From Anaerolineales bacterium (lineage in GTDB: Bacteria; Chloroflexota; Anaerolineae; Anaerolineales; Villigracilaceae): DNA of 64,000 bases. Positions 34,955 to 42,596 of this stretch are shown piece after piece. The notes below the pieces were generated by a model. It searched no databases. It saw only the letters and a list, made by a program, of their open reading frames with translations, and was not told the origin of the DNA. The DNA lies in the NCBI GenBank assembly GCA_016934715.1, contig JAFGSI010000028.1, forward strand, positions 186,001 through 250,000, given 5' to 3'. The translations under genes and the position numbers were made by a program. Positions within the stretch are counted from its first letter, which is position 1, and every line of letters starts with the position of its first letter.

Positions 34955-35713
34955 ATGCCGAAATTAATCATCCTGGGTTCGTCGAACGCCATTCCCGACC
35001 AGAAGCACGAAAACACCCACATGGTGGTGGTGGGCGAGCAGAATACCGTGCTGATCGATTGCGTCAGCAGCCCGATCCTGCGCCTGGAGCAGGCCGGGGT
35101 GGATTTCAACACCCTGACCGACCTGATCCTGACCCACTTCCATCCGGATCACGTTTCCGGGGTGCCGCAACTGCTGATGAATATGTGGCTGATGGGGCGC
35201 CGGCGGCCTCTCAACATCTACGGTCTGCACTACACCCTCGACCGGGTCGAGGACCTGATGGGGTTCTACTCCTGGTCGGAGTGGCCGAACTTTTTCCCGG
35301 TGGCGTTCTACCGCCTGCCATCTCAGGAAATGACCGTTGTGATGGAAAGCGAGGAGTTCTGCATCTTTGCCTCGCCGGTGCGGCATATGATCCCCAACAT
35401 TGGCCTGCGGATCGAATTCAAGAAGCAGAACAAGATATTGGCCTATTCCTGTGACACCGAGCCCTGTGCCCAGGTCATCCGCCTGGCCGAGGAAGCCGAC
35501 GTGCTGATCCACGAAGCCTCCGGAGGTTTCCATGGCCACTCGTCCGCGGCCCAGGCCGGGGAGATTGCCCGCCAGGCGGAGGTCGCGTCTTTATACCTGA
35601 TCCATTATCCGACAGGCAAGTATGCTAGCGGAGACCTGGCAGGCGAGGCTGCAGGCCGGTTCCAGGGGCCGGTCTCACTGGCGGAAGATTTCATGGTGCT
35701 TGAATTTAATTAA
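34955..35713 (+). CDS. Metallo-beta-lactamase-fold hydrolase, RNase Z-like
   Basis: A 252-residue MBL-fold protein. The metal-binding motif LTHFHPDHVSG (T/H-x-H-x-D-H) is near residue 60, the later His in ASPVRHMIPN and Asp in YSCDTEP, and a late His in LYLIHYP. This set matches the ribonuclease Z/ElaC and arylsulfatase-like MBL family. The start ATG at 34955 has AAGGGA upstream, 28 nt after the permease stop. It could process tRNA 3-prime ends or hydrolyse a small ester; the exosite of true RNase Z is not obvious. Confidence 0.8.
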   Translation: MPKLIILGSSNAIPDQKHENTHMVVVGEQNTVLIDCVSSPILRLEQAGVDFNTLTDLILTHFHPDHVSGVPQLLMNMWLMGRRRPLNIYGLHYTLDRVEDLMGFYSWSEWPNFFPVAFYRLPSQEMTVVMESEEFCIFASPVRHMIPNIGLRIEFKKQNKILAYSCDTEPCAQVIRLAEEADVLIHEASGGFHGHSSAAQAGEIARQAEVASLYLIHYPTGKYASGDLAGEAAGRFQGPVSLAEDFMVLEFN

Positions 35714-35744
35714 AATTCCCGGCAGTCGGCCGGGGGTGCGATGA

Positions 35745-36248
35745 TTACCATCCATTGATGAACTGTTCCCACTCATCGTTTTCATCCAGGTGCCGTCCGA
35801 AGATGTAGGCTGCACTGGACGGGGGTTCCTTGGGTGGGTGCAGGAGTCTCATGCGAACTTCTTCCAGTTTGCGTCCGCCTTTGCGATGATTGCAGGCCGA
35901 ACAGGCGGCCACCACATTGGTCCAGGTGTGTTCTCCCTCGAGACGCTTGGGCAGGACGTGGTCAAGGGTCAGGTCGGTTGTGCGGCGCCCGCAGTACTGG
36001 CAACGGTAGCCGTCTCTGCGGAAAACTTCCCGGCGGGTCATCTTGACCTGCAGTCGGGGCCGGCGGACCATGTATTCGAGCCGGATGACCGATGGACGCG
36101 GGATGGCCTGCGAAACGGTGCGGACGTAGCCGCGGCCATTCATCACCATGGCCGCCTTTCCGGAAAGGATCAGGCCGATGGCTCGCCGGGTGTTGCAAAT
36201 GTTGATCGGCTCGAAGTTGGCGTTGAGAACCAGTACCGGCGCCTGCAT
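35745..36248 (-). CDS. HNH endonuclease
   Basis: A 167-residue HNH nuclease. The nuclease core is FRRDGYRCQYCGRRTTDLTL followed by DHVLPKRLEGEHTWTNVVAA then CSACNHRKGGR, with four zinc cysteines (CQYC, CSAC) and the catalytic His in LDHVLP. The N-terminal region (MQAPVLVLNANFEPINICN) is conserved in a common bacterial HNH family. I chose ATG 36248 because TGGAGG lies 7 nt upstream. It is divergent from the epimerase gene with overlapping -10 elements and convergent with the MBL gene. No methyltransferase is adjacent, so a restriction role is unsupported. Confidence 0.88.
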   Translation of the reverse strand: MQAPVLVLNANFEPINICNTRRAIGLILSGKAAMVMNGRGYVRTVSQAIPRPSVIRLEYMVRRPRLQVKMTRREVFRRDGYRCQYCGRRTTDLTLDHVLPKRLEGEHTWTNVVAACSACNHRKGGRKLEEVRMRLLHPPKEPPSSAAYIFGRHLDENDEWEQFINGW

Positions 36249-36270
36249 GGTGGGCCTCCACAATGGCGTG

Positions 36271-36279
36271 TATTATACT
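36271..36279. promoter_or_regulatory. Overlapping divergent -10 elements
   Basis: The near-palindrome GTATTATAC gives TATAAT on the minus strand (36277-36272, 24 nt upstream of the HNH ATG) and TATTAT/TATACT on the plus strand (36271-36279, upstream of the epimerase ATG at 36314). Only one direction could be used at a time. Confidence 0.55.
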
Positions 36280-36313
36280 CCAGTCCGTAAAGGTGTGGCG
36301 AAAGGAGCAGACC

Positions 36314-37225
36314 ATGAACATATTGATGACCGGAGGAACGGGGCTGATCGGTTCCCATCTGGTGCAGTCGTTCGTCAGGGATGGACACCAGGTCTGGGTC
36401 CTGACCCGCAACCCGCATCGGGCCCGCCTGCCTGGAGAGGCCCGGGTGGTGGCCTGGGATGGGCGCTCGACCCGCGGCTGGGAAGACCTGGTCCACCAGA
36501 CGGATGTGGTCATCAACTTGGCCGGGGAGAGCCTGGCCCGCTGGCCGTGGACCAAGAAGCAGAAAGCACGCTTCTGGCTCAGCCGGGTTGAACCTGGATT
36601 GGTCCTGGCGGAAGCCATCCGGGCTGCATCGCCACGCCCGCGGGTCTTCGTCCAGGTATCAGGGATCAACCACTACGGCCTGGATGGCGAGATTGCTGAT
36701 GAGAACTCGCCACCCGGCAGCGATTACCTGGCTCAATTGACTGTTGCCTGGGAGGATGCCACCAGCCCGGTCGAGAACCTGCGTGTGCGGCGGGTGGTCG
36801 TGCGCCTGGCGATCGTGTTGGCCCGCAAGGGCGGCCTGCTCGGGTTGATGACCCTGCCGGTGCGCCTATTCGCGGGCGGACCGCTGGGCAGCGGCGTTCA
36901 GGCCGTGCCTTGGATTCATGTCGACGACGTGGTCGGTGCCATCCGCTTCCTGGTTGATGATCAATCCGCCAGCGGAGCTTACAACCTGATCGCCCCTGAG
37001 CGGACCTCCAACGCCGAGTTCTACCGCCTGCTGGCCAGGGTTCTGAAGCGACCTTACTGGCTGCGCACGCCGGCCTTTCTCCTGAAAGCTGTCCTGGGTG
37101 AATTGTCGGTCCTGGTGCTGGAGGGGCGTTACGTAGCCCCGGGACGTTTGTTGGAGACCGGTTATCGCTTCAAGTTCGAGATGGCCGAGGCAGCGTTGCG
37201 GGATGCGTTGAAGCGGAGGTCATGA
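36314..37225 (+). CDS. TIGR01777-type NAD-dependent epimerase
   Basis: A 303-residue SDR-fold protein. The N-terminal Rossmann motif is MTGGTGLIGSHLVQSF, then NLAGESLARWPWTKKQKARFW, a block typical of the sugar-nucleotide epimerase-like TIGR01777 family (for example YfcH), and a C-terminal DUF1731-like region (AFLLKAVLGELSVLVLEGRY) of that family. Function is not known; it may act on a nucleotide-linked compound. ATG 36314 follows AAAGGAG. It ends in a bidirectional terminator. The upstream extension of the frame would start inside the divergent promoter and is rejected. Confidence 0.88.
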   Translation: MNILMTGGTGLIGSHLVQSFVRDGHQVWVLTRNPHRARLPGEARVVAWDGRSTRGWEDLVHQTDVVINLAGESLARWPWTKKQKARFWLSRVEPGLVLAEAIRAASPRPRVFVQVSGINHYGLDGEIADENSPPGSDYLAQLTVAWEDATSPVENLRVRRVVVRLAIVLARKGGLLGLMTLPVRLFAGGPLGSGVQAVPWIHVDDVVGAIRFLVDDQSASGAYNLIAPERTSNAEFYRLLARVLKRPYWLRTPAFLLKAVLGELSVLVLEGRYVAPGRLLETGYRFKFEMAEAALRDALKRRS

Positions 37226-37240
37226 TTCGTTCTGTCTGGG

Positions 37241-37275
37241 AAACGGGCCCTGTTGATCAGCAGGGCCCGTTTACT
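37241..37275. terminator. Bidirectional terminator between epimerase and DUF4129 genes
   Basis: AAACGGGCCCTG (37241-37252) pairs with CAGGGCCCGTTT (37261-37272) around an 8-nt loop. The A-T stem edges provide U-runs in either direction. It overlaps the stop codon of the minus-strand gene. Confidence 0.85.
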
Positions 37276-38875
37276 CTTCTTCTTTTCCTGCGCGCCAACT
37301 GCGCAGGGCCCGCCGCAGACGTTCCCAGTAACCCTGCGACTGCCGGGCCTGGACGGCGCTGACCTCCTCTCGACTGTAGCGAGCCCGCAGGAAGGCCTCG
37401 GTCATGGCTTCAACCGTGTCTGTCTCCGCCTCGATGCCTGATTCCAGCGTTTGGGCGTATTCGCTGGGGGTTTGCCAGTCGTGGCGCGATAGACCGGTCT
37501 CGCCGCCACGGCGGACCAGCGCCAGGTAGAAGAACCGCACTTTCTGGCGCGGCGTCAGGCGGCGGAGATTGACATATCCCCATGTTCGCAGGTCACGACT
37601 TCCTTTTCGTCCGGCGCGCAGGCGGTTGACCCCCCTCCGGATGACGCCACCAACGCTCTGATGGACTTCCTGGAAGGCCTCCTTCAGCCAGTCCCATAGA
37701 GCGCCCAACCAGCGCAGAGGTCCGACGCGCTTCAGGGCCCGGGCCAGCTCGGGGTTGGCGGCCAGGTATTGGCGGAAGGCGAAGATCAATACTCCAAGGA
37801 AGATGGCCCAAAAGAAGAGCGATTTCACGAACTCGGGTGTGGTCACCTGCCGGGCAACCTGCGGCAGGACTTCAGACGCGGTCGGTGGAATGATCGAAAT
37901 GTCCGGCGCGGGTTCGCCCGGGTTGTCGAAAAGGGATGAGATCGCCCGATTGGCCAGGCTGAGCAGGTAGAGCAGGACGAGGTAAAACAACTGGACTAGC
38001 CCGAACAGGAGTCTCAGGAAGAGGCCCAGGGTATCAAGCAGCCCAAGCTCATAAGTGGTCGGCAGCCAGACTGCAGCTGCGATCAAGATCACCAGGAAAA
38101 CGATGCTTAAAATTGTCCAGCGCCCAGCGAGGTCCTTTTGCACCGCAACCCGATTGGTGCGCCAGAAGGTGATCAGGGCAGTGAAGTTGGTCAGGCCGAC
38201 CAGGATCAACCCGAGGATGAAATAAACCACGATCAATGTCGTGATCCATGATCCGGAGACGATCCTGCCAGGAGGCAGCAGAGCGGTCTGTAGCATGGCG
38301 CCTCCCAGGATCACCAGGAAGCCGCCGCTGACCAGCAGGTGCCGCAGCAGGGTCACCCGCAGGGGTTGGTTCTGCTCTGAGATGGCTTGCGAGACGGTGC
38401 TGGACGCTTCGGAGTAGGTCTTTTCCATGGTCAGCAGCGTGTTGGTGAACAGCAGGCAGGTCTGCCAGGTTGCATAGGCAACCAGAACGTTGACGACAAA
38501 GTCGCGGTTGAAGAGATGGATGGGAAAGTCTTGTCTCCATTGGCGGATATTGGTCCACAGTGCCTGCGGGCCGCCGTGCAGTTCGCTGAAGAGCTTGAGC
38601 AGCAATAGGAGGATGACCCATTCGCCAGCCCGATAGGCAAATGCCTGGATTCCCGGCAGGGCGCGTTCTTTGAGGAACCAGGCGGTCAGGGCCGCCTCGG
38701 TTGCCATCAGGACGCAAACCACTGCGATCCCCCCTGATGGCCAGCCGGGAAATCCCCAGGCGGCAAATTCGGCGACCGTAAAACCGAAACAGACCGCCAT
38801 CACCACCACGAGCAGGCGGGCGACGAGCAGCGGGCGGCCTTCATCCAGGGGGACGGCTTGCGGCGCATTCGTCAC
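37271..38875 (-). CDS. DUF4129 multi-pass membrane protein
   Basis: A 534-residue protein with about eight hydrophobic segments (residues 20-375) and a C-terminal cytosolic domain (about 440-520) matching DUF4129: LTPRQKVRFFYLALVRRGGE then TGLSRHDWQTPSEYAQTL. The GTG start directly follows the DUF58 stop (TAG then GTG), so they are translationally coupled. DUF4129 often occurs with a transglutaminase domain in MoxR-DUF58 operons; here no transglutaminase is visible, and only this domain remains. Function unknown, likely envelope-associated. Confidence 0.82.
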   Translation of the reverse strand: MTNAPQAVPLDEGRPLLVARLLVVVMAVCFGFTVAEFAAWGFPGWPSGGIAVVCVLMATEAALTAWFLKERALPGIQAFAYRAGEWVILLLLLKLFSELHGGPQALWTNIRQWRQDFPIHLFNRDFVVNVLVAYATWQTCLLFTNTLLTMEKTYSEASSTVSQAISEQNQPLRVTLLRHLLVSGGFLVILGGAMLQTALLPPGRIVSGSWITTLIVVYFILGLILVGLTNFTALITFWRTNRVAVQKDLAGRWTILSIVFLVILIAAAVWLPTTYELGLLDTLGLFLRLLFGLVQLFYLVLLYLLSLANRAISSLFDNPGEPAPDISIIPPTASEVLPQVARQVTTPEFVKSLFFWAIFLGVLIFAFRQYLAANPELARALKRVGPLRWLGALWDWLKEAFQEVHQSVGGVIRRGVNRLRAGRKGSRDLRTWGYVNLRRLTPRQKVRFFYLALVRRGGETGLSRHDWQTPSEYAQTLESGIEAETDTVEAMTEAFLRARYSREEVSAVQARQSQGYWERLRRALRSWRAGKEEE

Positions 38876-40066
38876 CTAGCGCCTCCACAGGTCCAGGGCT
38901 TTTTCGTCCTGGAAAGCATACATTGGAAGCCCAAACTGCTCGGCCTGCTGCAGGGCTTTTTTTATGTTCATTGCTCTCCCGGCCAGTACCACGACCACGT
39001 TTTGTCCCCGGCGCTGGACCTGGAACAACTCATCGAACAGGGCCTCGTCGACATGCCCGGTGACGATCACGAGGGTGGTTCCCCAGGGCAGGTTGGGACT
39101 CTGGCGGCCCAGCATCTCAACTAGCGTGGTTCGGTCGGAGGGCTGCAGGCGCGCCAGGGTCTCGAGGAGGTGTAACAGGTGGGCGCGGCCCTTGCGGGTT
39201 GGCACGGGCGGGACGAAGAGCTGACCGTCCAGGTGCGGGTCAATCCCGTTGGTCACCAGGCCGACCGACTGTTTTTGCAGTACAACCCAGTTGGCGATCG
39301 AAGCGGCGATGACGATCGCCAACTCGGTGGCGTCGATCCGATACATGGAAGCGTACTCGCGCTCGTTGAGATTCAAGAAGATGGCTGTCTCGAGGGCAAT
39401 CGATGGCTCGTACTGCTTGACCTGCATCCGTCCGGTGGCCGCGGTGGCCTTCCAGTCCACCCGGCGCAGCGAATCGCCGGCCACGTAATCGCGCTTGTTC
39501 AGGATCCGGGACGGGTCCTCGAAGATCGGCTGGTGATGGCGCAGGGTCCCGTGCGGGGAGCGGGATGGCAGGTGCAGGCTGGTCAGAGGAATGATTTTGG
39601 GGAAGACGGTCATGTGGTCGGGCGAATCGCCGCGTTCCTGCGGGCGGGCCAGGCCGATCACGTCGCCGAAGGTGCTGAACAGCGGGCCGATCGTGTAATA
39701 GCCCCGCTTGCGGCCGTGCAGGACATAACCGACCTCGGACCGGCCATGTGGTCCCAGGCTGATCACATGCTGCGATGGTCCCTCGGGGGCGATGTCGACC
39801 GGCAGGCTCTCATGCAGGTGCAACCAGGGGACCGGCAGCAGACCACTGTTCTCGATCTCGATCCGCACTGGGATGGTTTCGCCCCAGAAGGCGCGCCGCT
39901 CGAATCGGCGTGTGAAGCGGATGTGTTTGCCGGTTTGGCGGGCCCACAGCCATCCGAACAGGGCCGTCCCGAAGAAGAGATACAGGATCGTAAAGGCGAA
40001 GCCGCCGTCGACGATGGAGGCCACGGCCAGGAGCAACAGGAAGAAGACGGCTAGTTCGGTGAGCAC
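38876..40066 (-). CDS. DUF58 domain protein
   Basis: A 396-residue protein with two N-terminal transmembrane helices (about residues 5-38) and a DUF58 domain with a vWA-like fold. The signature YVAGDSLRRVDWKATAATGR is present near residue 200. It starts 6 nt after the MoxR stop and is followed without gap by the DUF4129 gene. MoxR-DUF58 pairs are widespread and are thought to assist folding or assembly of secreted or membrane complexes; the client here is unknown. Confidence 0.92.
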   Translation of the reverse strand: MLTELAVFFLLLLAVASIVDGGFAFTILYLFFGTALFGWLWARQTGKHIRFTRRFERRAFWGETIPVRIEIENSGLLPVPWLHLHESLPVDIAPEGPSQHVISLGPHGRSEVGYVLHGRKRGYYTIGPLFSTFGDVIGLARPQERGDSPDHMTVFPKIIPLTSLHLPSRSPHGTLRHHQPIFEDPSRILNKRDYVAGDSLRRVDWKATAATGRMQVKQYEPSIALETAIFLNLNEREYASMYRIDATELAIVIAASIANWVVLQKQSVGLVTNGIDPHLDGQLFVPPVPTRKGRAHLLHLLETLARLQPSDRTTLVEMLGRQSPNLPWGTTLVIVTGHVDEALFDELFQVQRRGQNVVVVLAGRAMNIKKALQQAEQFGLPMYAFQDEKALDLWRR

Positions 40067-40072
40067 GCTGGG

Positions 40073-41020
40073 TTATTGGACTGCGCCCAGGTCGAGCGGG
40101 ACGCTCTTCAGCAGATCGTCCAGGATCGCCGCGGCGCTGTGGCCGCGCAGTTCCGCTTCGGGCCGAACGATCAACCGGTGGGTCAGGGTCGAGGGGACCA
40201 GGTATTTGATGTCGTCGGGGATCACATGCTCGCGCCCGCGCAGAGCAGCCAGGGCCTGGGCGGTTTTGAACAAGGCCAGGCTGGCGCGTGGGCTACCACC
40301 CAAGGTTAGGTCCGGATGTTCGCGCGTTGCGCTGACCAGGCGGATGATGTAATCCTGCAGGGTGTCGTCCAGGTGGACTTCCCAGACCTGGCGCTGGAAC
40401 TCGAGCAGTGCGCTCCCGTCCACTACCTGGCCGAGGGCGTTGATGGGATGCTCGCGCTGCAGGTGGGTAAGGAGTAACTTTTCGTCAGAAAAGGCCGGGT
40501 AGCCGATCTCCAGGCGCATCAGGAAACGGTCGAGCTGGGCCTCGGGCAGCGGGAAGGTGCCTTCGTATTCGATCGGGTTCTGGGTGGCCAGCACCAGGAA
40601 TGGGCGTGGCAGGGGCCGGGTGACACCGTCCACGGTCACCTGGGCCTCCTGCATGGCTTCCAGCAGGGCGGCCTGGGTGCGCGGGGTAGCCCGGTTGATC
40701 TCATCGGCCAGCAGGATATTGACGAAGATCGGCCCGGGACGGAACTCGAACTGGCCATTCTTCTGGTTGTAGATCGAGACCCCGGTTATGTCGTTGGGCA
40801 GCAGGTCGGGCGTGCATTGCAGGCGCTTGAATTGCCCGCCCAGAGTGGTTGCCAGGGAGCGGGCCAGCATCGTCTTGCCAACCCCGGGCACATCTTCGAG
40901 CAGGACATGACCTTCGCACAGCAGGGCCACCAGGAGCAGTTCGATGGCGGTTTGTTTGCCGATGATGACTCTTTCGACGTTTTCGGTGACAAGGGCTGCG
41001 AATTCCTGAACCTTTTCCAT
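40073..41020 (-). CDS. MoxR-family AAA+ ATPase
   Basis: A 315-residue AAA+ ATPase. Walker A is GVGKTMLARSLA, Walker B ILLADEINRATPRTQAALLE, sensor 1 FLVLATQNPIEYEGTFPLPE, and the sensor 2 region contains SPRASLALFKTAQALAALRG. The ATG at 41020 has CGGAGG 6 nt upstream; the frame open to 41119 crosses the tyrS promoter and is not used. First gene of the MoxR-DUF58-DUF4129 operon. Probably a chaperone-like ATPase paired with the DUF58 protein. Confidence 0.94.
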   Translation of the reverse strand: MEKVQEFAALVTENVERVIIGKQTAIELLLVALLCEGHVLLEDVPGVGKTMLARSLATTLGGQFKRLQCTPDLLPNDITGVSIYNQKNGQFEFRPGPIFVNILLADEINRATPRTQAALLEAMQEAQVTVDGVTRPLPRPFLVLATQNPIEYEGTFPLPEAQLDRFLMRLEIGYPAFSDEKLLLTHLQREHPINALGQVVDGSALLEFQRQVWEVHLDDTLQDYIIRLVSATREHPDLTLGGSPRASLALFKTAQALAALRGREHVIPDDIKYLVPSTLTHRLIVRPEAELRGHSAAAILDDLLKSVPLDLGAVQ

Positions 41021-41104
41021 GGATAGCCTCCGAGTTTCGATAAGCATATCATAATTTTCCGAAAAAACGGATGATAATGGGGTGTTAAAATTGCTGAAAT
41101 GTTG

Positions 41105-41110
41105 TATAAT
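41105..41110 (+). promoter_or_regulatory. -10 element of the tyrS leader transcript
   Basis: A perfect TATAAT at 41105-41110, exactly 7 nt before the leader-peptide ATG at 41118. The mRNA would begin at or next to that ATG, making it leaderless. No strong -35 is seen. Confidence 0.6.
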
Positions 41111-41117
41111 TGCGGTC

Positions 41118-41162
41118 ATGCTGGATCTGATCGCTTGCGGGTATTATTATTCCTGTCCCTAG
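41118..41162 (+). CDS. Tyrosine-rich attenuation leader peptide of tyrS
   Basis: A 14-codon open frame, MLDLIACGYYYSCP then TAG, with three consecutive TAT tyrosine codons at 41142-41150. It lies 7 nt downstream of a TATAAT box and just upstream of two mutually exclusive hairpins that precede tyrS. Clustered codons for the cognate amino acid are the mark of trp/his-type attenuation leaders. I infer that ribosomes stall at these codons when charged tRNA-Tyr is scarce. It was read from the sequence directly; a search of related genomes would show whether YYY is conserved. Confidence 0.8.
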   Translation: MLDLIACGYYYSCP

Positions 41163-41165
41163 CCA

Positions 41166-41211
41166 CCGCTGCGGACGAGTACCACGCGCCTGCCGCAGCG
41201 GGCGCGTTTTT
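41166..41211 (+). promoter_or_regulatory. tyrS attenuator: two alternative hairpins and terminator
   Basis: Segment A CCGCTGCGG (41166-41174) pairs perfectly with A-prime CCGCAGCGG (41193-41201). Segment B CGCGCC (41185-41190) pairs with B-prime GGCGCG (41201-41206), followed by TTTTTATTT (41207-41215 region), a Rho-independent terminator. B lies in the loop of A:A-prime, and A-prime lies in the loop of B:B-prime, so only one can form. A ribosome that finishes the leader peptide at 41160-41162 would cover A and allow termination; one stalled at the Tyr codons leaves A free to form the antiterminator. Confidence 0.82.
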
Positions 41212-41288
41212 ATTTGTGGATCTTTGGAATCGCAGGGCTTGCCCTGCATCCCCACCGGCACATCGGTGGAATCCGGATGGAGGCCTCC

Positions 41289-42500
41289 ATGAACATCGAT
41301 GAACAAGTCGCCCTCTTGATGCAGGGCACCGAATACGGCGACGAGGAATTGAAGCAGGCCATGGCCGATGAATTGCGCCAGCGCCTGATCGAAGCCGAGA
41401 AGGAGGGCCGCCAGCTGAAGGTCTACTGCGGCTTTGACCCGCGCACCTCAGACCTGCATCTGGGGCATACCGTTCCGATGCGCAAACTGGGCCAGTTTCA
41501 AGAACTTGGTCACGAGGTGACCTTTTTGGTCGGTTCGTTCACCTCGCTGATCGGGGACCCGTCAGACCAGGACATCTTGCGCCCTCGCCTGACCCAGGAA
41601 CAGGTCGAACAAAATGCCCAAACCTATGCCGAGCAGGCCTACCGGATCCTCGATCGCACGAAGACCAGGATCCGCTTCAATTCCGAATGGTTGTCAGAAT
41701 TGACCTTTGAGGAATTGATCGGTCTGGCGTCCAATTTCACCATCCAGCAATTCGTCACTCGCGAAAACTTTCGTAAACGCTGGGACAATGGCGACCCGCT
41801 TTACCTGCACGAGACCTTCTACTCGATCATGCAGGGCTTCGATGCCCATGCCTTGAAGGCAGATGTCCAGGTGGGGGGCACTGACCAGCTGTTCAATATC
41901 GTCACCGCGGCTCGCAAGATCATGTCCTCCCTGGGTGACAAACCTAACATAGCCATCATTCTGGGCATCCTGCCCGGGACGGATGGTGAGATCAAGATGA
42001 GCAAGTCGCTGGGTAATCACATCCCGCTGCTCTCAACCCCTGAGGACATGTACGGGAAGATCATGTCGGTGCCCGATAAGGCGATGGGCCGATTCATGCG
42101 CATGGTCACGCGCTGGCCCCCCGCACAGGTGGCCAAGATGGAGGCCGACCTTGAGGCTGGGGCTCTCCACCCTCGGGATGCCAAAATGGCCATCGCTCGC
42201 GAGATCGTCTCCGTCTTCCACGGTCCCGAAGTAGCCCTGGCTGCCGAGGAGGCTTTCAAGAAGGTCTTCCAGCAGAAGGATGTGCCCGACGACATGCCCG
42301 AGTATCTTCTTCGGCCTGGCCAGAATGTGCTGGACGTGCTTGCCGCGGCCGGGCTGGTGACCAGCAAGTCCGAGGCTCGGCGGATGATCGAGCAGAACGG
42401 CGTCCGACTGGACGGGAAGGTGCTCTCCGATGCCGGGGCGAATTTTCCGCATACGGGTGTGCTGCAAGTGGGCAAACGGCGCTTCGTGAGAGTCAAATAG
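41289..42500 (+). CDS. tyrS: Tyrosyl-tRNA synthetase
   Basis: A 403-residue class I synthetase that charges tRNA-Tyr. HIGH-equivalent is DLHLGHT (near residue 55), the tyrosine-binding and connecting blocks include FDAHALKADVQVGGTDQLFN, KMSKS is in GEIKMSKSLGNH, and the C-terminal S4 domain holds SKSEARRMIEQNGVRLDGKV. It resembles the TyrZ subgroup rather than E. coli TyrS. The ATG at 41289 has GGAGG 7 nt upstream; the frame upstream to 41214 is inside the attenuator. Expression is probably set by tyrosine-dependent attenuation. A terminator follows. Confidence 0.95.
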   Translation: MNIDEQVALLMQGTEYGDEELKQAMADELRQRLIEAEKEGRQLKVYCGFDPRTSDLHLGHTVPMRKLGQFQELGHEVTFLVGSFTSLIGDPSDQDILRPRLTQEQVEQNAQTYAEQAYRILDRTKTRIRFNSEWLSELTFEELIGLASNFTIQQFVTRENFRKRWDNGDPLYLHETFYSIMQGFDAHALKADVQVGGTDQLFNIVTAARKIMSSLGDKPNIAIILGILPGTDGEIKMSKSLGNHIPLLSTPEDMYGKIMSVPDKAMGRFMRMVTRWPPAQVAKMEADLEAGALHPRDAKMAIAREIVSVFHGPEVALAAEEAFKKVFQQKDVPDDMPEYLLRPGQNVLDVLAAAGLVTSKSEARRMIEQNGVRLDGKVLSDAGANFPHTGVLQVGKRRFVRVK

Positions 42501-42566
42501 AACAACCACCTGCCAGGTCCGATCCTCCGCTCAAGAGAGAGCTGCGGAACGCGATCCTGTTAATCC

Positions 42567-42596
42567 GCGGTGCACTTTCTAGGTGCGCCGCTTTTT
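42567..42596 (+). terminator. tyrS terminator
   Basis: GCGG-T-GCAC (42567-42575) pairs with GTGC-G-CCGC (42583-42591) with one internal mismatch, followed by TTTTT at 42592-42596, right before the convergent SEDS-PBP gene. Confidence 0.82.

Noticed and set aside
35745-36248. HNH protein as part of a restriction-modification system
   Set aside because: No methyltransferase or specificity gene adjacent; this HNH family is widespread with housekeeping neighbours.
41161-41215. T-box riboswitch in the tyrS leader
   Set aside because: No TGGTACCGCG-type core or UGGN segment is present; the only similar string is GAGTACCACGCG. The leader peptide with YYY explains it better.
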